From the NCBI RefSeq assembly GCF_900167975.1, contig NZ_FUZU01000002.1, forward strand, positions 751,501 through 815,500: a DNA stretch of 64,000 nt. Reading direction: 5' to 3'. This DNA is from Ohtaekwangia koreensis (GTDB lineage Bacteria; Bacteroidota; Bacteroidia; Cytophagales; Cyclobacteriaceae). The translations under genes and the position numbers were made by a program. This document shows positions 1 through 8,535 of this stretch, in pieces (within the stretch, counting starts at the first letter, position 1; every line of letters starts with the position of its first letter). The notes beneath the pieces are model-generated. The model made no database searches. It was not told the origin of the DNA and saw only the letters and a program-made list of their open reading frames with translations.

Positions 1-1
1 A

Positions 2-187
2 GCACAAACGGTAAAGGGCGCAGCAGAATTATTATTGAAATTAGGACGCCATCCAGAAGCAGAGATTGATAAAGTAACAACACCGAAGGGATGTACCATC
101 GTTGGATTAAATGAAATGGAGCATCAGGGATTCAGCTCATCGCTGATCAAAGGCATTGGCGCATCGTATGACAAGATTGTAAAGTAG
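2..187 (+). CDS. proC: Pyrroline-5-carboxylate reductase, C-terminal end (partial)
   Basis: This is the last 61 codons of a gene that begins before the window. The enzyme makes the final step of proline synthesis, NAD(P)H-dependent reduction of 1-pyrroline-5-carboxylate. The readable stretch contains KGAAELLLK, a TPKGCT segment and LNEMEHQGFSSSLIKG, which match the conserved C-terminal dimerisation domain of ProC (family signature TPGGxT...GLxxLE). The reading frame is open from base 2 and stops at TAG. The call is firm for the family, although only the tail is visible. Confidence 0.85.
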   Translation, partial: AQTVKGAAELLLKLGRHPEAEIDKVTTPKGCTIVGLNEMEHQGFSSSLIKGIGASYDKIVK

Positions 188-210
188 GAGTACAGCAGGA
201 TATAGTTTAG

Positions 211-684
211 TTAGAAGCGTATCCTGACTTCATCTTTATACTTCACCGGTACACGGAAGGGTATACCATGATAGGTTAATTTGAGAGAACCCTCGTAGCG
301 AACTTCAAACTTCTTTCCGCCCAATACACCGAGCAACGTATCAAAGAATCCAAGTTCTTTCATGGCGAGTTGTACTTCCAGCGGCACTGTAAATTCTCCT
401 TTTGCAGGGATCACGGTTCTAAGCTTCTGATCGATCTTGCCTGCTTTTTTCCCATTCACATATATATCTACATCTATTTTTCTGAGCCTTCCTTGTTTGT
501 TGTTCGGGTTGAAAAAAATAGCGTTCGCTTTTAACCGAGGGTCTGTATTGGCATCGACCACAACGTCTTTGATCTGCCGGAGTTGAACTTCTTCGTAATC
601 GGTTTTACATCCATATAGCAGGGCGACAAATAAAAATGTAAACGCCAGCCGAACTATTGGGTGGATAAACATGTTGTGCTTCAT
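211..684 (-). CDS. LEA14-like (WHy-type) lipoprotein
   Basis: The 157-residue product has a short basic start, a hydrophobic segment and a lipobox LLYGC near residue 26, so it should be a lipid-anchored envelope protein. The mature part (VVVDANTDPRLKANAIFFNPNNKQGRLRKIDVDIYVNG, followed by VPLEVQ) resembles the LEA14/WHy beta-sandwich found in many Bacteroidota lipoproteins: the pattern is an early FxNPN motif, then alternating strands. No catalytic residues are expected and the substrate is unknown. It lies 114 bp downstream of tpx on the same strand, with a hairpin between them, so it is probably transcribed separately. The fold call is an inference from the motif. Confidence 0.6.
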   Translation of the reverse strand: MKHNMFIHPIVRLAFTFLFVALLYGCKTDYEEVQLRQIKDVVVDANTDPRLKANAIFFNPNNKQGRLRKIDVDIYVNGKKAGKIDQKLRTVIPAKGEFTVPLEVQLAMKELGFFDTLLGVLGGKKFEVRYEGSLKLTYHGIPFRVPVKYKDEVRIRF

Positions 685-741
685 GATAGGAAAATGATAT
701 AAATTTCCGCACAGAGAAATTACGGTGCGATTAAGTAAAAT

Positions 742-790
742 GTTATCTGCTACAAGTATTATGCCTGAGCATACACCTCTAACAGATAAC
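742..790. repeat. Intergenic inverted repeat, possible tpx terminator
   Basis: GTTATCTG (742-749) pairs perfectly with CAGATAAC (783-790). Inside the loop TATGC-CTGA-GCATA makes a second small hairpin. It lies just downstream of the tpx stop codon. No clean T-run follows on the tpx strand, so a terminator role is only possible. Its arms resemble those of the larger repeat at 34410-34457. Confidence 0.45.
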
Positions 791-798
791 GAATAAGT

Positions 799-1299
799 TT
801 AGCCAATAGCGTTTAGTGCGGCGTCATAATTGGGTTCCTGACCGATCGTAGGAACAACTTCGGTATACTTTATTTTACCCTCCTGGTCGATAACGACAAC
901 ACAACGCGCGAGTAAGCCGTTGAGCCCGCCATCAACCATTTCAACACCATAACTCTTTGAGAAGCCCTTGTTTTTGAAATCAGAAAGACTCACCACCTGG
1001 TCGATTCCTTCTGCAGCACAAAAACGTTTGAAGGCAAAAGGAAGATCTTTGGAGATGCTGAGAATAACGGTATTATTTTTTTCTGCTGCACGCTTGTTAA
1101 AGGTGCGTACAGAGGTGGCGCATACACCGGTATCAATGCTGGGAAATATATTCAGTACTATATTTTTACCTGCATAATCCTTCAGGGAATATTCTTTAAG
1201 ATCAATTCCCGCCAAAGTGAAATCCGGAGCTGTAGAACCGATTGCAGGTAAGTTTCCGTTGGTTGTAACAACGGCTTCACCAAGTTTTGTTTGTGCCAT
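799..1299 (-). CDS. tpx: Thiol peroxidase (Tpx, atypical 2-Cys peroxiredoxin)
   Basis: The 166-residue protein reduces hydrogen peroxide and alkyl hydroperoxides with electrons from thioredoxin, in the cytoplasm. The N-terminus (GNLPAIGSTAPDFTLAG) is the Tpx opening. The peroxidatic cysteine sits in PSIDTGVCATSVRTFN near residue 60, and the resolving cysteine in FAFKRFCAAEGI near residue 94, which is the Tpx spacing rather than that of AhpC or Bcp. The length is normal for the family. The gene starts at ATG and is divergent from RNase R across about 180 bp. Confidence 0.95.
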   Translation of the reverse strand: MAQTKLGEAVVTTNGNLPAIGSTAPDFTLAGIDLKEYSLKDYAGKNIVLNIFPSIDTGVCATSVRTFNKRAAEKNNTVILSISKDLPFAFKRFCAAEGIDQVVSLSDFKNKGFSKSYGVEMVDGGLNGLLARCVVVIDQEGKIKYTEVVPTIGQEPNYDAALNAIG

Positions 1300-1479
1300 G
1301 AATAAATTATTAAAATGTTAGAATGTAGATAACAAAGCTTTAAAGCCAGTGTTCAAAATTAATTATGTTCTTGTTATGGCATAATTTTATTTTGAATAAT
1401 AGCATCGTATAGATGTAGAGTGACACGAATTGCTGATATTTAGAAGCAATTATTATTGTAATTAATTAACCCCGCTCGC

Positions 1480-3657
1480 ATGAGCAAGAAGAAAAAAGAA
1501 ACAAAATCAAAAAAACCAAAAGGTAAAGAGCTGAAAAATCTTTTCCTGGGATCTATACTTGAAATACTGGATGAAGCGTCCGGAAAAGGATATAGTATCA
1601 AACAGATTATTAAAAAATTAGGTCTGAAGAAACGCGAAGACATCAAACAGGCAACACATCTCGTTTATGAGTTAGCCGATGATGAACGCATCAAGGAACT
1701 TAGTAACGGAAGTTATACCACCAATCGCCAGAAAGAAGAACTGACTGGTATTGTAGATCATGTCAGTTCACGCTTTGCATACGTTCGTATAGGCGAAGGT
1801 AAAGATGATATATATGTAAAGTCGCGGGACATGGGTTCCGCAGTGGATGGCGATACTGTTAAGATCGAGATTCTGCCGACACGCCATGGTGATCATCCGG
1901 AAGGAAAAATCACGCAGGTAATCAGACGTAATCGTACGCGTTATGTAGGCAAGCTCGAGCTCTCCAAGAACTTTGCGTTTGTGGTTCCTGACCACCGTAA
2001 AATGCATCAGGACTTTTTTATATACCCTGAGAACATCAATGGAGCACGCAACGGTGACAAGGTAATTATAGAAGTTACTTCATGGTCGGAGAACGATCGT
2101 AAACCGGAAGCAAAAGTTGTAGATGTACTCGGTAAAGCCGGTGAGAATAATGCTGAGATCCATTCGATCATGGCAGAGTTCGGTCTTCCTTTTAAATTTT
2201 CGGAGCAGGTTGAAAAAGAATCCGAATCTATTGATGAAGGTATTACGAAGAAAGAGATCAAGAAGCGTTGGGACTTCCGGGAGATAACAACATTTACAAT
2301 CGACCCGCTTGACGCGAAAGATTTTGATGATGCATTATCATTCCGAAAACTTGACAGCGGTGATTATGAGATTGGTGTACACATCGCAGATGTTACGCAC
2401 TATGTAGATCTCAAATCAGAGTTGGAGAAAGAAGCGTATGATCGCGCGACATCAGTTTACCTGGTTGATCGTACCATTCCGATGTTGCCCGAGCGATTAT
2501 CAAATGGATTGTGCTCGCTTCGTCCGAATGAAGATAAGCTCACATTCTCTGCGGTCTTTGAAATGGACGATAAAGGAAAGATCAAAAAAGAATGGTTTGG
2601 AAGAACGATTATTCATTCCGACAGACGATTTACCTATGAAGAAGCGCAGGAAGTACTTGAAACTGGTAAAGGCGATTATGCCGAGGAGTTAATTATACTC
2701 AACACGCTGGCGAAGAAACTTCGTAAAGAACGATTCAACAAGGGTGCCGTTAACTTTGAAACCACGGAAGTAAAATTCAAACTTGATGAGCAAGGAAAGC
2801 CACTCGCTGTTATAGCAAAGGTAAGAAAGGATGCACATAAACTGATTGAAGAATTCATGCTTCTTGCAAACAAGCAAGTAGCAACTTTTGTATATAACTA
2901 TAAAAAGGGTAAAGAGAAGAATACTTTTGTTTATCGTATTCACGATTTTCCGGATCCTGATAAAGTAAAAGACTTCTCTGTGTTCGCGAAACAGTTCGGA
3001 CATAAAATGAATGTGGAGGAACAATCCATCAGTCGTTCGCTTAACAAACTGATGGAAGAGATCGAAGGTAAACCTGAGCAAAATATACTCGAGCAACTCG
3101 CGATCCGTACGATGGCGAAAGCAAAGTATTCAACCGAAATCAAAGGACACTTCGGCTTGGCGTTCGAACATTATGCACACTTTACATCTCCGATCCGGAG
3201 ATATCCGGACATGATGGTGCATCGACTATTGCAACATTATCTGGATGATGGCAAGCCGGTAAGTAAAGAAGAATTCGAACAGAAAAGTCTTCACTCATCC
3301 GAACGAGAAAAGCGTGCTGCTGACGCAGAGCGTGCTTCCATCAAGTATAAGCAAGTTGAGTTCATGGCTTCTGCTGAAAATAAAGTATATGAAGGCTTGA
3401 TCTCCGGTGTTACCGAATGGGGCTTGTATGTGGAGATCGTTGAGACGAAGTGTGAAGGCATGATTCGATTGGCTGACCTTACCGATGACTTTTATGAATT
3501 CGATGAGCGAAGCTATCGCATTGTAGGACGTAAGCGAAAGAAGATCTATACGTTAGGCGACCGTGTAAAAGTTCGTGTAAAGAAAACGGATATAGACAAG
3601 CGATTGATCGACCTTATCTTTGCTGAGCCAGCTGTAAAAAAATCTTTCGAAGATTAA
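1480..3657 (+). CDS. rnr: Ribonuclease R
   Basis: This 725-residue 3'-5' exoribonuclease degrades structured RNA. A lysine-rich N-terminus (MSKKKKETKSKKPKGK) and a winged-helix-like segment precede a cold-shock domain (GIVDHVSSRFAYVRI). The RNB catalytic domain shows TIDPLDAKDFDDALSF near residues 272-287, with the metal-binding aspartates, and HFTSPIRRYPDMMVHRLL further on. A C-terminal S1 domain starts at NKVYEGLISGVTEWGLYVEI. The N-terminal region, domain order and length fit RNase R rather than RNase II. The polyprenyl synthase gene follows after 46 bp on the same strand. Confidence 0.96.
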   Translation: MSKKKKETKSKKPKGKELKNLFLGSILEILDEASGKGYSIKQIIKKLGLKKREDIKQATHLVYELADDERIKELSNGSYTTNRQKEELTGIVDHVSSRFAYVRIGEGKDDIYVKSRDMGSAVDGDTVKIEILPTRHGDHPEGKITQVIRRNRTRYVGKLELSKNFAFVVPDHRKMHQDFFIYPENINGARNGDKVIIEVTSWSENDRKPEAKVVDVLGKAGENNAEIHSIMAEFGLPFKFSEQVEKESESIDEGITKKEIKKRWDFREITTFTIDPLDAKDFDDALSFRKLDSGDYEIGVHIADVTHYVDLKSELEKEAYDRATSVYLVDRTIPMLPERLSNGLCSLRPNEDKLTFSAVFEMDDKGKIKKEWFGRTIIHSDRRFTYEEAQEVLETGKGDYAEELIILNTLAKKLRKERFNKGAVNFETTEVKFKLDEQGKPLAVIAKVRKDAHKLIEEFMLLANKQVATFVYNYKKGKEKNTFVYRIHDFPDPDKVKDFSVFAKQFGHKMNVEEQSISRSLNKLMEEIEGKPEQNILEQLAIRTMAKAKYSTEIKGHFGLAFEHYAHFTSPIRRYPDMMVHRLLQHYLDDGKPVSKEEFEQKSLHSSEREKRAADAERASIKYKQVEFMASAENKVYEGLISGVTEWGLYVEIVETKCEGMIRLADLTDDFYEFDERSYRIVGRKRKKIYTLGDRVKVRVKKTDIDKRLIDLIFAEPAVKKSFED

Positions 3658-3703
3658 ATCAAAATTGCACCTTCGCGGTTTATTATATAGTGCAAGGATT
3701 TCT

Positions 3704-4678
3704 ATGCAGCAACTGAAGTCATATCAATCATTACTCGAGAAAGAATTTTCGAAACAGAAGTATGGTAAGCAACCGGTGTCCTTATATGAGCCGATCCGCT
3801 ACCTGATGAGTTTGGGAGGCAAGCGTCTGCGGCCCATGCTTACCTTACTTTCATATTCCTTGTATAAAAGCGATGTAAAAAGCGTGGTGCCGTTCGCGGC
3901 AGCCGTGGAGGCATTTCACAACTTCACCCTGATGCACGACGACATTATGGATAAAGCTCCGCTGCGCAGAGGAAAACAAACAGTACATGAGAAGTGGAAT
4001 GTAAACACCGCTATACTTTCAGGAGATGTTATGCTCGTGAAGGTATACGACATGTTTCTGAATATAGAACCCGCCAAGCTGAAGCTCGTGCTAAAAGCTT
4101 TCAATCAATGTGCTGCAGAAGTATGTGAAGGGCAGCAGTGGGATATGGAATTCGAAACGACAGACGTTGTAAGCGAAGCACAGTATATAAATATGATCCG
4201 CCTGAAGACCGCAGTATTGTTGGGATTCAGTCTTGAGCTCGGTGCTATACTTGCCGATGCTTCTGAAGATGACCGGAAAGCACTACGCGAATTCGGAACT
4301 AATATAGGTATAGGATTTCAATTGAAAGATGATTTGCTCGATGCTTATGCTGACCCTGAAAAATTTGGCAAGCAGGTAGGAGGCGATATCATTGCAAACA
4401 AAAAAACTTTCCTGCTCATCAAGGCTCGTGAAAAAGCACAAGGAAAAATTAAACGTGAATTGGCGGAGTGGCTTGCAGTTAAAAAATTCAACAAGAAACA
4501 AAAAGTAGACGCCGTAAAGTCAATCTACAATACACTCGGTGTTCAAACTTTAGCTGAAAAAAAGGTAGATCAGTTTTTCAGAAAAGGTTTTGATAATCTT
4601 GAGCGACTCAGCATCCATGCTGATGCAAGAGCGCTTTTAAAGAACTATGCTGAAGCGCTGATTGGGCGCCAGTCGTGA
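3704..4678 (+). CDS. Polyprenyl (trans-isoprenyl) diphosphate synthase
   Basis: This enzyme condenses isopentenyl diphosphate onto an allylic diphosphate to make a trans-polyprenyl chain, in Bacteroidota usually for menaquinone or geranylgeranyl precursors. The first aspartate-rich motif is LMHDDIMDKAPLRRG and the second is QLKDDLLDAYADPEKFGKQVGGDI. The frame is open from a TTG at 3665, but I start at the ATG at 3704 because AAGGA lies just upstream and the protein then opens MQQLKSYQSLLEKEF, as in relatives (324 residues). Chain length cannot be read with certainty from the sequence. The stop overlaps the next start as GTGA, which indicates translational coupling. Confidence 0.88.
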   Translation: MQQLKSYQSLLEKEFSKQKYGKQPVSLYEPIRYLMSLGGKRLRPMLTLLSYSLYKSDVKSVVPFAAAVEAFHNFTLMHDDIMDKAPLRRGKQTVHEKWNVNTAILSGDVMLVKVYDMFLNIEPAKLKLVLKAFNQCAAEVCEGQQWDMEFETTDVVSEAQYINMIRLKTAVLLGFSLELGAILADASEDDRKALREFGTNIGIGFQLKDDLLDAYADPEKFGKQVGGDIIANKKTFLLIKAREKAQGKIKRELAEWLAVKKFNKKQKVDAVKSIYNTLGVQTLAEKKVDQFFRKGFDNLERLSIHADARALLKNYAEALIGRQS

Positions 4679-5004
4679 TTCCCTTTCAAATCGCTACCAA
4701 CAAGAAGCTATTCGGTCAGTATGATGGCTTCTCATTCTTTGTCTTCATTTTTTATTGGAAGGGCTGCAAACAAAAGGATGAAATTATCAATCATGAGCTT
4801 ATTCATTTTTACCAGCAGCTTGAGATGCTCTTTATTTTTCATTGGCTGCTGTACTTACTTTTCTATGGTATAGCGCGCCTGAAGGGCAAAGATCACATGA
4901 CCGCTTACTATACTATTCCATTCGAGAAAGAGGCCTATGCATTTGAAAAAGATATGCAGTACACCATGCACCGGAAATTTTTTGCCTGGTTAAGATTTGT
5001 CTAA
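4675..5004 (+). CDS. Small membrane protein with HExxH motif
   Basis: This 109-residue protein starts at a GTG that overlaps the stop of the polyprenyl synthase gene (GTGA). It contains NHELIHFYQQLEM near residues 39-51, a textbook HExxH zinc-binding signature, then a hydrophobic stretch FIFHWLLYLLFYGIA, and then IPFEKEAYAFEKD, where a glutamate could be a third zinc ligand. This arrangement is reminiscent of a minimal gluzincin-like metallopeptidase. It is far shorter than ordinary peptidases, so activity is an inference. The coupling suggests co-expression with isoprenoid synthesis but does not prove a shared role. I do not recognise a named family. Confidence 0.7.
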   Translation: MIPFQIATNKKLFGQYDGFSFFVFIFYWKGCKQKDEIINHELIHFYQQLEMLFIFHWLLYLLFYGIARLKGKDHMTAYYTIPFEKEAYAFEKDMQYTMHRKFFAWLRFV

Positions 5005-5102
5005 TAATTCCATAGTGTGCGAAGAACACATCGTGTGAATTTATACGGGAGGTTTTATAGATTCAAATCATCCCTGTATATTTCTCCTGTACTTCTTGCA
5101 TT

Positions 5103-6338
5103 ATGAAACCAATTGTTCGCATCCAACTGTCTCTGATGATGTTTCTTCAGTTTTTTGTCTGGGGAGCATGGTACGGACAGATGAGTAAATATCTTACCAA
5201 CCAACTTCATGCTACCGGAGACCAGGTTGGAAATGCATATGCAGCTTTTTCTATAGCGATGATCGCAGCACCTTTTTTCATAGGACTGTTGGCGGATCGT
5301 TACTTCGCTGCACAAAAAGTGTTGGGTATACTGAACCTGTTAGGAGCTGCTTTACTGTTTATACTTGTTAACACGAACAATCCGGATTCCTTTTTCTGGA
5401 TCATGTTATTATACTGCTTCACTTTTACACCAACCATCGCGCTGACGACTTCCATTGCCATGCAGCAGATGACGAATCCTGAGAAACAATTTCCCGCTAT
5501 ACGCGTCTTTGGAACACTGGCGTGGATTGTAGTGGTTAACATTGTTGGATTCATGGCGGTTGGTGACCAGGTTGCTATATTTCAGATCTCCATGATCGCT
5601 GCAGCATTGCTCGGTGTACTTGCATTTTTTTTGCCGCATACTCCTCCTTCGGCAACGGGCACTGTGAGCTTTGCACAGATAATAGGTAAAGATGCATTTG
5701 TATTGTTCAAAGACAGATCTTTTACCATCTTCTTTATATCCTCTATACTTATATGTATACCGTTGTCTTTCTACTATGCGTGGGCCAATCCGTCCTTGAC
5801 GGACGCGTATGCCACTGCATTTCCTTCTATGGATTACAAGACCTTTAAAATAGAAAACAAGATGTCGCTGGGCCAGGCATCGGAAGTGATTTTCATGTTG
5901 TTGCTTCCCTTTGCTTTTCAAAAGTTTGGCGTAAAGAAAATACTGATCATTGGGTTGATCGCATGGATCACCCGTTTTGTATTCTTTGGATATGGTACAG
6001 CAGATACATCTGTCTGGATGCTATATACTGCAATTTTACTCCACGGTGTATGTTACGATTTCTTCTTTGTAACCGGACAGATCTATACCGACTTAAAAGC
6101 TGGTGACAAGATCAAATCGCAGGCACAGGGATTAATATCATTGGCCACCTATGGCGTAGGTATGTTTATAGGCTCTATTATAGCCGGAAAAGTAAAAGAT
6201 ATATACTCCTCTGGTGATCCGCTAGTAACAAACTGGACTAACGTGTGGCTTGTACCTGCCGGTATTGCAGCAGTAGTGCTCGTGCTCTTTATCTTGTTTT
6301 TCCGGGACAACAAAACCCAGGCAACAAAAAGTATATAA
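5103..6338 (+). CDS. MFS transporter, nucleoside:H+ symporter type
   Basis: The 411-residue protein has about twelve hydrophobic segments. It opens with IQLSLMMFLQFFVWGAWYGQMSKYL and continues with FFIGLLADRYFAAQKVLG, the pattern of the NupG/XapB nucleoside-proton symporter family. It should sit in the inner membrane and import a nucleoside or related small solute. A Gfo/Idh-type oxidoreductase follows 46 bp downstream on the same strand. In Bacteroidota such pairs often serve sugar or nucleoside-sugar catabolism, so the true substrate may be a carbohydrate. The start is ATG. Confidence 0.82.
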   Translation: MKPIVRIQLSLMMFLQFFVWGAWYGQMSKYLTNQLHATGDQVGNAYAAFSIAMIAAPFFIGLLADRYFAAQKVLGILNLLGAALLFILVNTNNPDSFFWIMLLYCFTFTPTIALTTSIAMQQMTNPEKQFPAIRVFGTLAWIVVVNIVGFMAVGDQVAIFQISMIAAALLGVLAFFLPHTPPSATGTVSFAQIIGKDAFVLFKDRSFTIFFISSILICIPLSFYYAWANPSLTDAYATAFPSMDYKTFKIENKMSLGQASEVIFMLLLPFAFQKFGVKKILIIGLIAWITRFVFFGYGTADTSVWMLYTAILLHGVCYDFFFVTGQIYTDLKAGDKIKSQAQGLISLATYGVGMFIGSIIAGKVKDIYSSGDPLVTNWTNVWLVPAGIAAVVLVLFILFFRDNKTQATKSI

Positions 6339-6384
6339 GCATCTTCATACAAAAAAAGATATATAACTAAAAAACTACAACATT

Positions 6385-7575
6385 ATGAACATCGCCATGC
6401 TCGGTTCCGGTTTTATCGGACGATTTTATGCTGATTCATTGCAAGGCTATAGAAGCAAAGACAAAATTGTCAGCATCTATTCGCGCAGGGAAGAGAGCGT
6501 AAAGAAGTTTGCACAAGACTATAACGTTGCCTTCGCCACAACCACCATGGAGGAAGCGATCAATCGTCCTGAAGTAGATATAGTATGTATATCACTTCCC
6601 AACAATCTTCATGAGGAGGCGGTGTTACTTTGCTGCAAGCATAAGAAAGGTGTAATCACAACAAAACCATTAGGCCGAAATGCAGAGGAAGCGAAGCGTA
6701 TGCTTCTCGCTGTAGAAAAGGCTGGTGTCTTCAATGGCTACCTCGAAGATCTGGTATATACTCCTAAGTTTATCAAGGCGCAGGAAAGTGTAAAGGCTGG
6801 TGCGTTGGGGAGAATTTTATGGGCGAAGTCACGTGAGACACACCCTGGCCCGCATAGTGATTGGTTCTGGGATATAGAGCAAGCCGGTGGTGGATGTATA
6901 CTTGATCTCGGTTGTCATTGTGTGGAGATCACGCGCAGTTATATAGGGAAGGATATAAAGCCCGTTGAAGTAATGTGCTGGGCTGATACACAAGTAAAAC
7001 CCATTGACGCAGAAGATCATGCGATCGGTTTGGTTAAATATGAGAATGGTGCTATAGGACAGTTTGAAGTAAGCTGGACTTTCCGCGGGGGATTGGACTT
7101 GCGTGATGAAGTGATGGGAACGGAGGGTACGATCTGGATCAACAGTTTTCTGCGCACGGGCTTCGATATGTTTACAACGGGTAAAGGTGCAGATTACGTT
7201 GCTGAAAAAGCAGAGAGCAATACAGGGTGGTTATTCCCGGTAGGAGATGAGTTGAATGAGCTGGGATATAATCACATGTTCATGGATATGTTCAACGCAT
7301 ACGAAAAAGGTGTTGATCCTAAAGAAACGTTTTACGATGGCTATGTTGTAAACGCTATACTGGACGCTGCCTATAAATCTGCGAAGACAAAACTTTGGGA
7401 GCCTGTAAAGCTCGATATCTGGCGCGGACGTGAGGGTGTGTCGAAAGATAGCCACCTGGTAGAATATGATGCTGATCATTACCTTATTAAAGAAGAAATG
7501 ACGCATTACGGTTCTAAAAAAGTAATCCTGAAGAATAAGAAGACAGGGAAAATTTCAGAGAAAGTTTTGGAATAG
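6385..7575 (+). CDS. Gfo/Idh/MocA family oxidoreductase
   Basis: The 396-residue protein begins MNIAMLGSGFIGRFYADSL, a Rossmann NAD(P)-binding GxGxxG-type turn, followed by ADRP-like features such as VCISLPNNLHEEAV and the family's conserved lysine region TTKPLGRNAEEAKRM (EKP in most relatives, TKP here). The C-terminal half (GGGCILDLGCHCVEITRSYIG) is the alpha/beta dimerisation and substrate domain with the family's GG-x-L-x-D-x-G-x-H motif. It probably oxidises or reduces a sugar or cyclitol with NAD(P). It probably forms an operon with the transporter upstream. The exact substrate cannot be read. Confidence 0.88.
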   Translation: MNIAMLGSGFIGRFYADSLQGYRSKDKIVSIYSRREESVKKFAQDYNVAFATTTMEEAINRPEVDIVCISLPNNLHEEAVLLCCKHKKGVITTKPLGRNAEEAKRMLLAVEKAGVFNGYLEDLVYTPKFIKAQESVKAGALGRILWAKSRETHPGPHSDWFWDIEQAGGGCILDLGCHCVEITRSYIGKDIKPVEVMCWADTQVKPIDAEDHAIGLVKYENGAIGQFEVSWTFRGGLDLRDEVMGTEGTIWINSFLRTGFDMFTTGKGADYVAEKAESNTGWLFPVGDELNELGYNHMFMDMFNAYEKGVDPKETFYDGYVVNAILDAAYKSAKTKLWEPVKLDIWRGREGVSKDSHLVEYDADHYLIKEEMTHYGSKKVILKNKKTGKISEKVLE

Positions 7576-7614
7576 GTCCATTCAGATTATAGTATATATT
7601 TAGCTGTGAACGTG

Positions 7615-7622
7615 TAACTTTG
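7615..7622 (+). promoter_or_regulatory. -7 promoter element TAACTTTG, 4 nt before the start codon
   Basis: TAACTTTG matches the Bacteroidota -7 consensus TAnnTTTG exactly. Only four bases (CAAT) separate it from the ATG at 7627, so transcription would begin at or next to the start codon. The -33 box is weak (TTTA at 7599-7602, spacing short). Confidence 0.5.
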
Positions 7623-7626
7623 CAAT

Positions 7627-8049
7627 ATGAAATTAACAGGTCTGTGTTTGTTGATCGTTCTCTTGTCAGCATGTTCGCTGAAAAAAACAGGCGAGAAAAC
7701 GGGCGAAGCCGTTGGCCAGTTTATCAAAGGTGCTTCCAGTGGTGTTCAGAATTCTTTTAAAGTAGAAGTTGAATTAAGTCCGGAGCTGAAAGCACAAGGC
7801 ATTGAACTTGGCAAGGTCATTATCGCCAACGACACCCTCGGAGTTGATAATCTTGTAAGTGTATACTGCATCTTCAATAAGGATTTTCAGGATACTGTTT
7901 TGTTAAAGGCATATGACAATCAAAAGCTTGAAACAGGCAGAAGTAAATTGGTAATCAACGCCAGGAAAGATGAAGCCGGATTCTATGATTTCCCCTTCGA
8001 CAGAAGAACAAATCTTGACTCGGAGGATTGCCGGTTGATTCTTCAATAA
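7627..8049 (+). CDS. Small lipoprotein of unknown function
   Basis: The 140-residue protein has a signal peptide with lipobox LLSAC at residue 16, then KKTGEKTGEAVGQFIKGASSGVQNSFKVEVELSPELKAQGIELGKV. The mature part looks like one compact beta-rich domain with no recognisable catalytic motif. It is followed 27 bp later by another lipoprotein gene on the same strand, so the two are likely co-transcribed. I do not recognise a named family; similar short lipoproteins are common in Cytophagales. The start is supported by the promoter element directly upstream. Confidence 0.65.
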   Translation: MKLTGLCLLIVLLSACSLKKTGEKTGEAVGQFIKGASSGVQNSFKVEVELSPELKAQGIELGKVIIANDTLGVDNLVSVYCIFNKDFQDTVLLKAYDNQKLETGRSKLVINARKDEAGFYDFPFDRRTNLDSEDCRLILQ

Positions 8050-8076
8050 TTTTCCTTTCCTAACCTATATATAGTT

Positions 8077-8535
8077 ATGAGATTTTTACCTGTTAGTATT
8101 GTTATATGTATTTTACTCGGTGGCTGCCAACGGGCAACGCTTTCTGTAAGTGAGATGCGTGAAATTTTGCATGAGCGAAATGAAAAGTTGAGTGCACTTT
8201 TTAAAGAAGGTAACGCCGAAAAATTAGTCACCATGTATACCGACAGTGCCAAGCTTTGTCCGAATGGTGGCTATGAGATTTACATTGGTAAGAACGCCAT
8301 CAAGAGATTTTGGAGTGATGCTTTAAATGGATCCGAGTTATTGGATATGAAAACGCAAACCTTGTCAATTGACGGAAGCGGTGACTATATCTATGAAACC
8401 GGGCGCACGACTACTAAAACAAAGTACCAGGATTCTGTTTATACTTCTGAAGTGAAGTTTGCCAACGTATGGAAAAAGCAATCCGATGGAACCTACCTAT
8501 TAGATGTAGACATCTGGAATTCGATTAAGCATTGA
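8077..8535 (+). CDS. Lipoprotein with SnoaL/DUF4440-like domain
   Basis: The 152-residue protein has a signal peptide with lipobox ILLGGC at residue 17. The mature part (IKRFWSDAL, YTDSAKLCPNGGYEIYIGKNAI, YETGRTTTKT, VKFANVWKKQSDGTYLLDVDIWN) has the layout of the NTF2/SnoaL cone fold: helix, MYTDSAKLCPNG, then a curved sheet ending in xYxLDxDxWN. Such domains bind small ligands or act as ketosteroid-isomerase-like enzymes, but no activity can be assigned. Its TGA stop abuts the TCA of the converging glycosyltransferase stop with no gap. Confidence 0.68.
   Translation: MRFLPVSIVICILLGGCQRATLSVSEMREILHERNEKLSALFKEGNAEKLVTMYTDSAKLCPNGGYEIYIGKNAIKRFWSDALNGSELLDMKTQTLSIDGSGDYIYETGRTTTKTKYQDSVYTSEVKFANVWKKQSDGTYLLDVDIWNSIKH

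Noticed and set aside
2689-3096. A 135-codon minus-strand frame inside the RNase R gene
   Set aside because: It is a shadow of the conserved RNB domain and has no plausible protein composition.
5409-5921. A 170-codon open frame on the minus strand inside the MFS gene
   Set aside because: It is antisense to a strong membrane-transporter gene, and its product is rich in Arg, Cys and His with no domain pattern.
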